Assembly (NCBI RefSeq): GCF_001425745.1
Contig: NZ_LMDF01000005.1
Span: 152,841 to 216,840, forward strand
DNA length: 64,000 bases
From: Caulobacter sp. Root343
Lineage (GTDB): Bacteria > Pseudomonadota > Alphaproteobacteria > Caulobacterales > Caulobacteraceae
Direction of reading: 5' to 3'
The number at the start of each line of letters is the position of its first letter. Positions within the stretch are counted from its first letter, which is position 1. The notes under the pieces are model-generated. The model was not told the origin of the DNA. It worked only from the letters and a program-made list of their open reading frames with translations, and did no database searches. Positions 33,048 to 40,797 of this stretch are shown one piece after another. The position numbers and the translations under genes were made by a program.

Positions 33048-34271
33048 CTAGCTCGCCGCGAACTTCAGCAGCTTCACGGCGTCGAAGTTCTGCACGCCGC
33101 CGCCGACGCGCTTGGTGGTGTAGAACAGCACGTGCGGCTTGGCCGAGTACGGGTCGCGCAGCACCCGCACCCCGGCGCGGTCGACGATCAGGTAGCCCTT
33201 CTCGAAGTCGCCGAACGCCACCGGGCAGGTGTTGGCCGCCACGTCGGGCATGGCCTCGATCTCGGTGACCGGGAAGCCCAGCAAGGACGCCGACTGGCCC
33301 GGCTGCAGAGCCGCGTTCCAGATGTAGTTGCCCTGTGCGTCCTTGAACTTGCGCACGGCGCTGACCGAGCGGCGGTTCATCACGAAGCGGCCGTTCTGGC
33401 GGTACTGGGTCTTGGCCGCGTAGATCAGGTCGATCAGCTTGTCGGTCGGGTTGGTCGCCGGCCAGCCGCCCGCCACGCCGGTGGCCAGATAGCCGACCTG
33501 GCCCCACGCGTACGAGGCGTCCGGCGCGGCGGTGTAGGCCAGCAGGCCCTTGGGCTTGTTGACCCCGTCGCCGGTCACGAAGGCCGAGGTCTCCTGGGCG
33601 GCGAAGGCGTCCTGCACCTCCTCGGCCAGCCACTCGTCGATGCTGACATAGGCGTCGTCCAGCAGGGCCTGGGTGGCGGCCGGGCTGGCGTAGAGCTCGC
33701 CGGCCGGGAAGTCGATCACGTCCAGGGTGGGCGCGGTCGTCTCGGGCCGGGCGGCGGTCTCGGCCACCCAGGCGGCGGCCAGGCCGGTCGGCGACACCGG
33801 CTTGCGGAAGCTGCCCGAGCCGATGGTGCGGACCTGGCAGATCTCGCGCATCGGGCTGGTGGCCGCCAGGCGACGCAGGATCAGCCGCTCCAGCTCGGGC
33901 GGAGCGACATAGCCGCCGGCCGTGGCGGTTCCTTCCGAAAGACCCTTGGCCTCCAGCAGGCTGGCCGCCGTCTCGCCGGTCTTCACATAGTGGTCGAAAG
34001 CTGCCTTGCGCTCGTCCACCCGCGCCAGCGGCGCGTCACCGCCAAGACCAGGTCTACGCAGGTCGGCCATCAGCCGGTCCAGGCGGTCCTGGGCGCGGCC
34101 GACCGCCTCGTCGATGCGGCCGACCTTCTCCTCCAGCAGGACGTCGGCCCGCTTGGTCTCGATGGCGGCCAGCCGCGTGTCGTTGGCGGCCTTGAAGCTC
34201 TCGAACGCGGTGAGCACGTCCGCCAGCGCCGCGCGGGCCTCGGGCGAGGCCGCGTGTTTGGTTTCCTTCAT
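33048..34271 (-). CDS. GTA major capsid protein, HK97 fold (g5)
   Basis: A 407-residue HK97-type capsid protein. The N-terminal helical scaffold segment (about 1-105, coiled-coil rich) is normally removed by the protease encoded upstream. The mature part shows SPMREICQVRTIGSGSFRKP and the E-loop/P-domain blocks IDEWLAEEVQDAFAAQE and FVTGDGVNKPKGLL. The ATG at 34271 has GGAG 6 bases upstream. It is complete, and its length is near that of other GTA capsid precursors (about 400). Confidence 0.95.
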   Translation of the reverse strand: MKETKHAASPEARAALADVLTAFESFKAANDTRLAAIETKRADVLLEEKVGRIDEAVGRAQDRLDRLMADLRRPGLGGDAPLARVDERKAAFDHYVKTGETAASLLEAKGLSEGTATAGGYVAPPELERLILRRLAATSPMREICQVRTIGSGSFRKPVSPTGLAAAWVAETAARPETTAPTLDVIDFPAGELYASPAATQALLDDAYVSIDEWLAEEVQDAFAAQETSAFVTGDGVNKPKGLLAYTAAPDASYAWGQVGYLATGVAGGWPATNPTDKLIDLIYAAKTQYRQNGRFVMNRRSVSAVRKFKDAQGNYIWNAALQPGQSASLLGFPVTEIEAMPDVAANTCPVAFGDFEKGYLIVDRAGVRVLRDPYSAKPHVLFYTTKRVGGGVQNFDAVKLLKFAAS

Positions 34272-34301
34272 GGGGATCTCCGGTTTGGGATAGGCGAAAG
34301 A

Positions 34302-34422
34302 AATCCTCCCCCTAGCGGGGGAGGTGTCGGCCCGAAGGGACGACGGAGGGGGAAGCGGAGGGGCGGCCGGACTTCCCCCTCCGGCCCTTCGGGCCACCTC
34401 CCCCGCTAGGGGGAGGATCTGA
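34302..34422. repeat. Family B-like palindromic repeat between g4 and g5
   Basis: Outer arms TCCTCCCCCTAGCGGGGGAGG (from 34307) and CCTCCCCCGCTAGGGGGAGGA (to 34419) are inverted. The centre has GACGGAGGGGGAAG and CTTCCCCCTCCG arms. The right arm overlaps the last codons of the g4 protease frame. Confidence 0.82.
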
Positions 34423-34828
34423 TGAGCCGCGCGCCCGGCAGCATCGGGAAGGTCACGATCGACACCTCCCAGAGGTCGACGCGGGACAGCACCCGCAGGC
34501 GGTCCTTCGTGCGCGCCTTGACCTGGCGAAAGCCGATCGACAGGCCGTCCAGGGCCCCGGCCTCGACCAGCGCCGCGACCAGGCGGCCGCGCGGCGTGAC
34601 CCGCAGGATCCGGCCTCGGACGAACAGGCCCTTGGCGTCTTCGGTCACCGCGTCCCAGACCCCGACCGGCTCGGCCTCGTCGTGCTGGTGCAGCATCTTG
34701 ACCGGCGCGCCGGCCGCCAGGCTGTCGGCGAAGGCCCCGGCGGCGGTGACGTCGTCATTGAGGTCGCGGGTCCAGAACAGCGAGGCGTAGCCTTCGATCT
34801 TCAGCTCGTCTTCGTTTCTAGCGGTCAT
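34406..34828 (-). CDS. GTA prohead protease, HK97 type (g4)
   Basis: A 140-residue U35-type protease that trims the capsid scaffold. Catalytic His is in MLHQHDEAEPVG (H47/H49) and Ser97 in GLSIGFR. The N-terminal EGYASLFW block is typical. The 3' codons run into a palindromic repeat arm. It overlaps the g3.5 gene by 11 bases. Confidence 0.92.
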   Translation of the reverse strand: MTARNEDELKIEGYASLFWTRDLNDDVTAAGAFADSLAAGAPVKMLHQHDEAEPVGVWDAVTEDAKGLFVRGRILRVTPRGRLVAALVEAGALDGLSIGFRQVKARTKDRLRVLSRVDLWEVSIVTFPMLPGARLIRSSP

Positions 34829-35069
34829 CGGCGCGCTCCAGTCGGGCTTCGATGCGAGCCAGGCTCTGGCGGCTGGCGTCGGCCTGCGCCTCCAGCCGCG
34901 CCAGCCGCTCGGCGACCGGGGCCTGGGCCTCGAGCCGGCGCTGGACCTCGTCGATCCGCGCCGTGGCCTTGCCGGCCCACAGCAGGGCGGCGGCGGCTTG
35001 CAGCGCCACGGCGACCAGCACGGCGGCCGAGACCTGGCGGTCCAGCCGCCAGCGGGTGGGAATGGTCAT
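34818..35069 (-). CDS. GTA small membrane/coiled-coil protein (g3.5)
   Basis: An 83-residue protein with a hydrophobic segment (about 14-33) followed by a coiled coil rich in A, R, E and L (about 36-82). It matches the small gene between portal and protease in GTA clusters (rcc01685 type). In that family it is linked to head formation. Confidence 0.78.
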   Translation of the reverse strand: MTIPTRWRLDRQVSAAVLVAVALQAAAALLWAGKATARIDEVQRRLEAQAPVAERLARLEAQADASRQSLARIEARLERADDR

Positions 35070-35090
35070 GGGGATCCTTTCGATACTTGC

Positions 35091-35192
35091 CCCCTCCGCG
35101 CCTGCGGCGCTCCTCCCCCGGAGGGGGAAGAAGGTTCTCCCCTTCTGCCCCCTCCGGGGGCGGACGACCTGCGCAGCAGGTCAGGTGGGGGC
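35091..35192. repeat. Family A palindromic repeat between g3 and g3.5
   Basis: The sequence is close to 31679-31795: CTCCTCCCCCGGAGGGGGAAG, then GCCCCCTCCGGGGGCGGACG and GACCTGCGCAGCAGGTC, ending GGTGGGGGC. Confidence 0.88.
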
Positions 35193-35208
35193 CCGCGGCG
35201 GTGGCCGA

Positions 35209-36348
35209 TTAGTGTTCCAGCCCCGCCAGCCGCCGGCGCTCGGCGTCGGTGAGAAAGGACGCCGCCTGCAGCCGGCTCCACAGGGCGTCGCGCTCGGCCG
35301 ACAGGGCCGGGACGGCGTCGAGGTCAGGGGCGATGCGCGCGCCGGGGAACTTGGCGGCCAGCCAGCCCGTCAGGGCCCGCGCCGCCCGCTCGGCCAGCGG
35401 GACCACCGTCCCGCGCCAGAAGGCGGCGTTGGCCTCGCGATAGTTGGCGTAGGTGTTGTCGCCGGGGATCCCCAGCAGCTGCGGCGGGACGCCGAACGCA
35501 AGGGCGATCTCGCGGGCGGCGGCGTGCTTGCCCTCGGTGAAGTCCATCTCGGCCGGGGTCAGCGACATGGCCCGCCAGTCGAGGCCGCCCTCCAGCAGCA
35601 GCGGCCGGCCGGCGTTGGCGGTCCCCGACTGGGCGGTGGCCAGCTCGGTCTTCAGCCGGTCGAACTGCTCGTCGGTCAGGCGGTCGCCGGCGTCCTTGCT
35701 GGAATAGACCAGGGCCCCCGAGGGCCGCGCGGAGTTGTCCAGCAGCGCCTTGTTCCAGGCGCTGGAGGCGTTGTGCACGTCGATCGCGAACGCCGCGGCC
35801 TCCAACGGCGAGAAGCCGTAGTGGTCGTTGGTCGGGTTGAACAGCTTCAGGTGCAGCACCGGCAGCCAGCCGTCGGCGTCGCGGGCGATGCGGACCGTGC
35901 GTCCGGCCGCCTGGTAGTCATAGGCCAGCGGCCAGCCGCGCGGGCCGGGGACCACGGTCATCCGGTCGGGGCGCAGGGCGTAGAGCTCCGACGGGGCGGC
36001 GTCGCCCGCCGCCTCCAGATAGGCGTTGCCGGCTGCCTGTAGGCTCCCGAAGAACGCCTCCATCAGGTCGGGTCCGCCCTGTTCGGGATTGGGCCGGTCC
36101 AGCAGGCGCTTCAGCGGATGGTCGTCGGCGCGGCGGCCATCGACGAACACCGCCAACGGCGTCGACGCGGCGGCCTCGGCGATCATCCGCACGCAGCGAT
36201 AGGCGACGGGATTCTTGGCGAACCCTTCGCTGGCCAGGGCCGCGTAGTCGCGCGGCGTCCACTGCGGCCGGCCGCCCGTGGTCAGGGCGATGAGACGCGC
36301 GGCGCGGGAGTCTTTGACCTCCGGCGGGCGGGGTTTGAAGAGGGGCAT
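35209..36348 (-). CDS. GTA portal protein, HK97 type (g3)
   Basis: A 379-residue portal protein. It has NPVAYRCVRMIAEAAAS (wing/stem start), the TVVPGPRGWPLAYDY strand region, HYGFSPLEAAAFAIDVHNAS, and the FGVPPQLLGIPGDNTYANYREA block common to HK97-type portals. It forms the dodecameric DNA gate and docks the terminase. The ATG at 36348 has GGGAG about 6 bases upstream. The longer frame upstream is repeat-derived. Confidence 0.95.
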   Translation of the reverse strand: MPLFKPRPPEVKDSRAARLIALTTGGRPQWTPRDYAALASEGFAKNPVAYRCVRMIAEAAASTPLAVFVDGRRADDHPLKRLLDRPNPEQGGPDLMEAFFGSLQAAGNAYLEAAGDAAPSELYALRPDRMTVVPGPRGWPLAYDYQAAGRTVRIARDADGWLPVLHLKLFNPTNDHYGFSPLEAAAFAIDVHNASSAWNKALLDNSARPSGALVYSSKDAGDRLTDEQFDRLKTELATAQSGTANAGRPLLLEGGLDWRAMSLTPAEMDFTEGKHAAAREIALAFGVPPQLLGIPGDNTYANYREANAAFWRGTVVPLAERAARALTGWLAAKFPGARIAPDLDAVPALSAERDALWSRLQAASFLTDAERRRLAGLEH

Positions 36349-36405
36349 GGGCGCTCCCGATGATTGAGAACAAAATGAGAACAATCTATAGTGGCGGCTA
36401 TTCCC

Positions 36406-36453
36406 TTCTTCCCCCTCCGGGGGAGGAGGGCCGCAGGCCCGGAGGGGGCAAGT
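36406..36453. repeat. Family A half-element before DUF559
   Basis: Only the first hairpin (CTTCCCCCTCCGGGGGAGG, then GGCCGCAGGCCCGGAGGGGG) is present, ending GGGGCAAGT. The full partner element lies past the DUF559 gene, so the gene is bracketed by family A sequence. Confidence 0.82.
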
Positions 36454-36466
36454 CAGGGAGTTCGCG

Positions 36467-36934
36467 ATGCCCGCGCCCAAGACGACCGTCGCCAATGCGC
36501 GACGTCTCAGGAAGGAAATGTCCAAGCCGGAGATAAACCTCTGGCACGGCCTCAGACGCGGTGGCCTGGACGGGCTAAAGTTCCGAAGACAGCACCCAAT
36601 GGGGCCTTATGTGCTCGACTTCTATTGCTCGGCGCTAAGGTTGGCCGTGGAGGTGGATGGTTACGCGCACTGCGTCGGATCACGCCCTCGGCGGGATGTG
36701 GTTCGCGATCAATGGTTGATCGCGATTGGCATCCGAACGCTTCGAATACCGGCGCACGAGGTGATGCGGTCGGTTGACGACACGCTGTCGACGATCCGAG
36801 AGCATGTGGCTCACTTGCCCCCTCCGGATGCTGCGCATCCTCCTCCCCCGGAGGGGGAAGAAGGATCACCTTCCGCCCCCTTCGGGGGCGGACGACCCGC
36901 GCAGCGGGTCAGGTGGGGGCCTCGCGGCGGTTAG
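36467..36934 (+). CDS. DUF559 endonuclease-like protein inserted in the GTA cluster
   Basis: A 155-residue protein of the DUF559 family (Vsr-like PD-(D/E)xK fold). The core is complete: an N-terminal SKPEINLWHGLR, then FRRQHPMGPYVLDFYC and LAVEVDGYAH, giving the D...ExD acidic set, then RTLRIPAHEV. About the last 40 residues are encoded by a family A repeat and are low-complexity (PPPPEGEEG, FGGGRPAQRVRWG). It lies on the opposite strand between portal and terminase, with GGAG before the ATG. Its role is unknown. The 3' end overlaps the terminase stop by four bases. Confidence 0.85.
   Translation: MPAPKTTVANARRLRKEMSKPEINLWHGLRRGGLDGLKFRRQHPMGPYVLDFYCSALRLAVEVDGYAHCVGSRPRRDVVRDQWLIAIGIRTLRIPAHEVMRSVDDTLSTIREHVAHLPPPDAAHPPPPEGEEGSPSAPFGGGRPAQRVRWGPRGG
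36812..36919. repeat. Family A palindromic repeat overlapping the DUF559 3' end
   Basis: Full two-hairpin family A element, read through as the DUF559 C-terminus. It ends with GCGCAGCGGGTCAGGTGGG, as in the copy before g14. Confidence 0.88.
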
Positions 36935-38175
36935 AGGCTCCGCAACCTCGGCGTCCCCCTACCCCCCAGCATCAGCTCACTCACCGCCCAGACCAGCGCA
37001 TCCGCCCGGTCCGGACTGTGCTCCAGGTCCCCCGAGCCCAGGGCCATCAACTCCTCCTCCAACGCCACGAAGGCGCCGCAGTGGAGCACCCGGCCTTGCT
37101 CGTACAGCGCCGCCACCGGCTCGGCCCGGGCCCGTTTGCCGATCGAGGCGCGGACCAGTTTCACGCGGCACGGCGGGTCGGCCTGGGCCAGGACCGAGCG
37201 GACCATGTCGCCGCCCTGGTTGGCCTCGGCCACCAGGGCGTCGGCGGCCCAGGCGCGAGCGGCGGCCACGGCCTTCCTGGCCCAACCGGCGGGGGACAAT
37301 CCCCGGGCGGTCTCGTCGGCCAGGACGAAGGCGCGGTCGTCACGCCGGCCCACGACCACGATGCCGCAGGCGTCGCCGGTGGCGGTGGCCGGCGGGTCCA
37401 CCGCCACCACCACGCGGTCGAACCGCGCCGGCTTGGCGGCCCGGCACCTTGCCAGGTCCTCGGCGCGGAACAGGCCGCCGTCGGTCTCGACGATGACCCC
37501 GTCCAGCTCCTGGGCGGCCAGGCGGGTGCCGCCATAGAGGCTCTCCAGGGTCCGCAGGAAGGCGGGCGCCAGGTTGCCGGCATTGGCGGCGGTGCCGGCG
37601 CGGGTCACGTGGACGCCGGACTCGGCCATCAGGGCCTTCAGCGCGCGGATCGGCCGGGGCGTCGAGGTGACGGCCAGGCGCGGGTCCTGACCCAGCCGCA
37701 GGCCGAAGCGCAGCATGGCCAGGGTCTCGGACGGCTTGGGCCAGGCGCAGAACTCGTCGGCCCAGGCGGCGTGGAATTGCGGCCCGCGCAGGCTGTCGGG
37801 ATCCTCGGCCGAGAAGGCGTAGGCGGTCGCGCCGTTGGGCCAGACCAGCCGCCGGCGCGAGGCTTCCCAGCGGGGGCGGAACAGCGGTCCGCCCATCGCC
37901 TTGAGGCCCGACGGACCCTCGATCATCACCTCGCGCACGTCGTGCAGGGTGGGGCCGATCAAGGCCAGGCTCGGATAGGTCAGGGCGTTCCAGGTGATCC
38001 AGCGCGCGCCCGCGAAGGTCTTGCCGGCACCGCGTCCGCCCAGCATCAGCCAGGTGGTCCAGGGCTTGTAGTCAGGCGACCTCTGATGAACCAGCGGCTC
38101 GGCCAGGACGGCGCTAAGCAGGCGCTGTTGGTCTTCCCTCTCCAGCCCCACCACCGCCGTCGCGATCGCCCTCAT
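36931..38175 (-). CDS. GTA large terminase (g2)
   Basis: A 414-residue DNA-packaging motor. The Walker A motif MLGGRGAGKT is at about 44-53, acidic motor residues are in AAWADEFCAW, and a C-terminal nuclease domain has VVVAVDPPATATGDACG and a final acidic HSPDRADALVWA. The ATG at 38175 keeps the family N-terminus, which precedes Walker A by about 45 residues, and overlaps g1 by 62 bases. In GTAs it packages random host DNA by headful cutting. Confidence 0.95.
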   Translation of the reverse strand: MRAIATAVVGLEREDQQRLLSAVLAEPLVHQRSPDYKPWTTWLMLGGRGAGKTFAGARWITWNALTYPSLALIGPTLHDVREVMIEGPSGLKAMGGPLFRPRWEASRRRLVWPNGATAYAFSAEDPDSLRGPQFHAAWADEFCAWPKPSETLAMLRFGLRLGQDPRLAVTSTPRPIRALKALMAESGVHVTRAGTAANAGNLAPAFLRTLESLYGGTRLAAQELDGVIVETDGGLFRAEDLARCRAAKPARFDRVVVAVDPPATATGDACGIVVVGRRDDRAFVLADETARGLSPAGWARKAVAAARAWAADALVAEANQGGDMVRSVLAQADPPCRVKLVRASIGKRARAEPVAALYEQGRVLHCGAFVALEEELMALGSGDLEHSPDRADALVWAVSELMLGGRGTPRLRSL

Positions 38176-38521
38176 CAGCGAGGCGCTTGAGTTCGAGCAG
38201 CTCAGCGAAGCGAGTGAAGCGGGCGACAAGAGCGGCTTGAAGCTCTTCGGGGTCATCCGGGATATCGGCATGCATGAGGGCCTCGTCATCATTGGCCGCC
38301 TCGTCGGCGGCGGGTTTGGTGGAGGTCTCCGGAACCATCGTCTCGATCGCCTTGGCCGATCGAGCGAAGACCCCGCAGGTACGGGCGTCCTTCTCGATCT
38401 GGGCTCTTTCAGCGGGGTCCGTGCTTTTCTGGAAGGCGTCGATGAGCTTGTCCATCTTCGCCCGGAGGCAGGTCTGCAGCGTCTCGCTCCAGCTCTGAAC
38501 CTCTTCGCTTCTTCCGGCCAT
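38114..38521 (-). CDS. GTA small terminase candidate (g1)
   Basis: A 135-residue protein, helical and rich in E/K/A, with a basic-acidic pattern (WSETLQTCLRAKMDKLIDAF, ERAQIEKDARTCGVFARS) and an acidic tail. It is the first gene of the cluster, overlapping g2. This is the position of R. capsulatus g1, shown to act as the small terminase. The sequence resemblance is by layout only. The ATG at 38521 is the first in the cluster, so the main GTA promoter should lie in 38522-38709. Confidence 0.72.
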   Translation of the reverse strand: MAGRSEEVQSWSETLQTCLRAKMDKLIDAFQKSTDPAERAQIEKDARTCGVFARSAKAIETMVPETSTKPAADEAANDDEALMHADIPDDPEELQAALVARFTRFAELLELKRLADEGDRDGGGGAGEGRPTAPA

Positions 38522-38709
38522 GACACAAAGATACGGCGCCAGCGGGCGCGGATCATTCAAGTCGCTATAAAAGTGACAAGCCTTTGATTTCGCGGCATTC
38601 GATCTCGCGAACGCCGGGGATTGAGCGGCCTCAATCCCCGTGGTCGGGGCCCGGGACGGCTCGACAGGCCCGCCCCGCCTCGCCACCCTGGCGGAAAAAG
38701 GGAGCGACC

Positions 38710-39468
38710 ATGACCGACCAGACCCTTAGCGGCCGCACCGTGCTGATCACCGGCGCCTCGTCCGGCATTGGGGCGCACCTGGCCCGCCAGGCCGCCGCCG
38801 CCGGGGCCAGGGTCGCCCTGGCCGCCCGCCGCGCCGACCGGCTGGACGCCCTGGTCGCCGAGATCGGCCCGACCGCCGCCGCCTTCGCCATGGACGTCGA
38901 GGACGAGGCCTCGGTCATCGCCGCCTATGACGCCGTCGAGGAGAGGCTGGGCCCGCCCGACGCGGTGATCGCCAATGCCGGGATCAGCATCCAGGGCATG
39001 GCTCTGGACATCGCCATCGGCGACTTCGACAAGGTGCTGGGCGTCAACACCCGGGGCGTGTTCCTGACCGCCCGCGAGGGGGCGCGGCGGATGATCCGGG
39101 CGGGGTCGGAGCAGACCGGGCGCGGCCGGATCGTGCTGGTCGCCTCGATCGGCGCGCACAAGGTGCTGCCGGGCCTGACCGCCTACTGTACGTCCAAGGC
39201 CGCCACGACCATGCTGGGCAAGAGCCTGGCCCGCGAGTGGATCCGCAAGGGGATCAACGTCAACGTCCTGTGCCCCGGCTACATCAAGACCGAGCTGAAC
39301 GGCGACTGGTTCGAGAGCGAGGGCGGCCAGCGGCTGCTGGCGACCTTTCCCCGCAAGCGGCTGATGGACGAGGACGACCTGACGGCCACGGCCCTGTACC
39401 TGTGCTCGGACGCCGCGCGGGCGGTGACGGGGAGCGTGTTTACCGTGGACGACGGGCAGTCGCTGTAG
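38710..39468 (+). CDS. Short-chain dehydrogenase/reductase
   Basis: A 252-residue Rossmann-fold oxidoreductase. It has TGASSGIG (cofactor loop), ANAGI, catalytic Ser in VASIGAH and Tyr/Lys in YCTSKAA. The sequence AARRADR after strand 2 suggests NADP use. The C-terminal VTGSVFTVDDGQSL is typical of the classical SDR family. Substrate unknown. The ATG at 38710 has GGAG close upstream. It is divergent from the GTA cluster. Confidence 0.9.
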   Translation: MTDQTLSGRTVLITGASSGIGAHLARQAAAAGARVALAARRADRLDALVAEIGPTAAAFAMDVEDEASVIAAYDAVEERLGPPDAVIANAGISIQGMALDIAIGDFDKVLGVNTRGVFLTAREGARRMIRAGSEQTGRGRIVLVASIGAHKVLPGLTAYCTSKAATTMLGKSLAREWIRKGINVNVLCPGYIKTELNGDWFESEGGQRLLATFPRKRLMDEDDLTATALYLCSDAARAVTGSVFTVDDGQSL

Positions 39469-39473
39469 GGGCA

Positions 39474-39779
39474 GTGAACTCTCCTCCCCATTAGGGGGAG
39501 GTGGATCCGTGCGAATACGCACGGAGACGGAGGGGGTCCGCGAAGCGGTGGTGTGTTGGCCAATTCACAGGGCCCCTCCACCGCCATTCGGCGGTCCCCC
39601 TCCCCCAGAGGGGGAGGAGAGAAGCGCAATGAACTCTCCTCCCCATTAGGGGGAGGTGGCGCGGCGCGAATACGCGCCGTGACGGAGGGGGTCCGCGAAG
39701 CGGTGGTGCATTGGCCACCGCTCAGGGCCCCTCCACCGCCGTTCGGCGGTCCCCCTCCCCCAGAGGGGGAGGAGAGATC
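39474..39779. repeat. Family B repeat, tandem pair of 156-base units
   Basis: This accounts for the 319-base gap after the SDR gene. Two units begin with TGAACTCTCCTCCCCATTAG at 39474 and 39630 (period 156). Each has arms CTCCTCCCC.../GGGGGAGGAG, a central GCGAATACGC palindrome, the GTCCGCGAAGCGG element, and the ACCGCC/GGCGGT palindrome. The units differ by a few bases, mostly in stem positions. Confidence 0.9.
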
Positions 39780-39787
39780 GAGGTCCC

Positions 39788-40672
39788 TCACCGCGCCCGA
39801 TAAAGCCACTCCCCCGGCAGCCCCATCCGCACGCTGGCCTCGTACGGCGGAGCCCCCGGGATCGGCGTCCGGTCCGCCAGCCTCGCCGCCGCGCGGATCA
39901 TCGGCAGTTCCAGCGGCCTCGGCAGCCACTCCCGCCCCAACCCCAGCACCGCCCGCACCTCGGCCGGGACCAGCCCCACCGCCGCCCGGATCAGCGGGTG
40001 CTGCAGGCGGCTCAGCGGCCCGGCGATCCGCACCCCGCGCATCAGGGTCAGGAACTCCAGCACGATCGCCGACCGCTCCAGCCTCGGCAGCATGGCCGCG
40101 AGCTGGGCCTCCCATTCGGCCTCAGAGGTTGGCGCCCCAACGGCCCCGTACAGTCGCGCGGCCGGGGCGGCCTCGGCGTAGAGGCGGTCGCGGTCCTCGC
40201 GGGAGAGCGGCCGGACCAGCGCGTGATAGGCGGTCAGGAAGCCGAAGCTGGCCGTGGCCTGCACCCAGTCCAGCAGCTCGACGTCGTCGGCGCGGTAGGC
40301 GGTCCCGCCCGGCGTCACCCCCTCGATCCGCGCGTGCTGGCGGCCGACCCCGGCGATCATCGCCTCGGACACCGAGCGCGCGCCATAGACCGTGACCATG
40401 GCCGCCAGGCCGGTGCGCTTCAGGCGGGTCAGCGGATCGTCGCGAAAGCTGGAATGCTCCCAGACCCCGGTGCGCACCCGCGGCTCGGCCAGTTCCAGGA
40501 TCACCGCGGTCACCCCGCCGACGAACAGGGCCACCGGGTTCTTGAAGATCCGCCACGACACCGAATCCGGCGCGGCCAGCGCCGCCTCGCCGGGCGGTTG
40601 GCCGAAATCGACGCGCGGGCCGCCCGGAATCTCGAACAAGGCCTTGGCGGCGTCGGCGAAACGGGCTTTCAA
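39788..40672 (-). CDS. Oxygenase MpaB/latex-clearing-protein family (DUF2236)
   Basis: A 294-residue helical protein of the DUF2236 family. The block LFVGGVTAVILELAEPRVRTGVWEHSSF precedes the RLKRTGLAAMVTVYGARS segment and a central HARIEGV...YRADDVELLDWVQAT. Family members bind haem (latex-clearing protein) or act in mycophenolic-acid-like routes. The actual substrate here is unknown. It is complete and has no obvious operon partner. Confidence 0.82.
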   Translation of the reverse strand: MKARFADAAKALFEIPGGPRVDFGQPPGEAALAAPDSVSWRIFKNPVALFVGGVTAVILELAEPRVRTGVWEHSSFRDDPLTRLKRTGLAAMVTVYGARSVSEAMIAGVGRQHARIEGVTPGGTAYRADDVELLDWVQATASFGFLTAYHALVRPLSREDRDRLYAEAAPAARLYGAVGAPTSEAEWEAQLAAMLPRLERSAIVLEFLTLMRGVRIAGPLSRLQHPLIRAAVGLVPAEVRAVLGLGREWLPRPLELPMIRAAARLADRTPIPGAPPYEASVRMGLPGEWLYRAR

Positions 40673-40797
40673 GGGCGCCTCCGGCGAAGGGATTCCTCAG
40701 ACAATAACGCCCTGACATCGGAGAGCGCGCATGGACATGTCATGTAGCGCCCCCATCTATCCGGCCACCACCTTCCAACTCTTGCGGGACGACCAAA

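Noticed and set aside
24385..38521. Ordinary complete prophage
   Set aside because: No integrase, lysis or replication genes are seen. Gene order and types match the Rhodobacter-type GTA instead.
39471..39779. Possible CRISPR or tandem minisatellite
   Set aside because: There are only two long units with internal hairpins and no short repeats with unique spacers. It matches the dispersed family B element.
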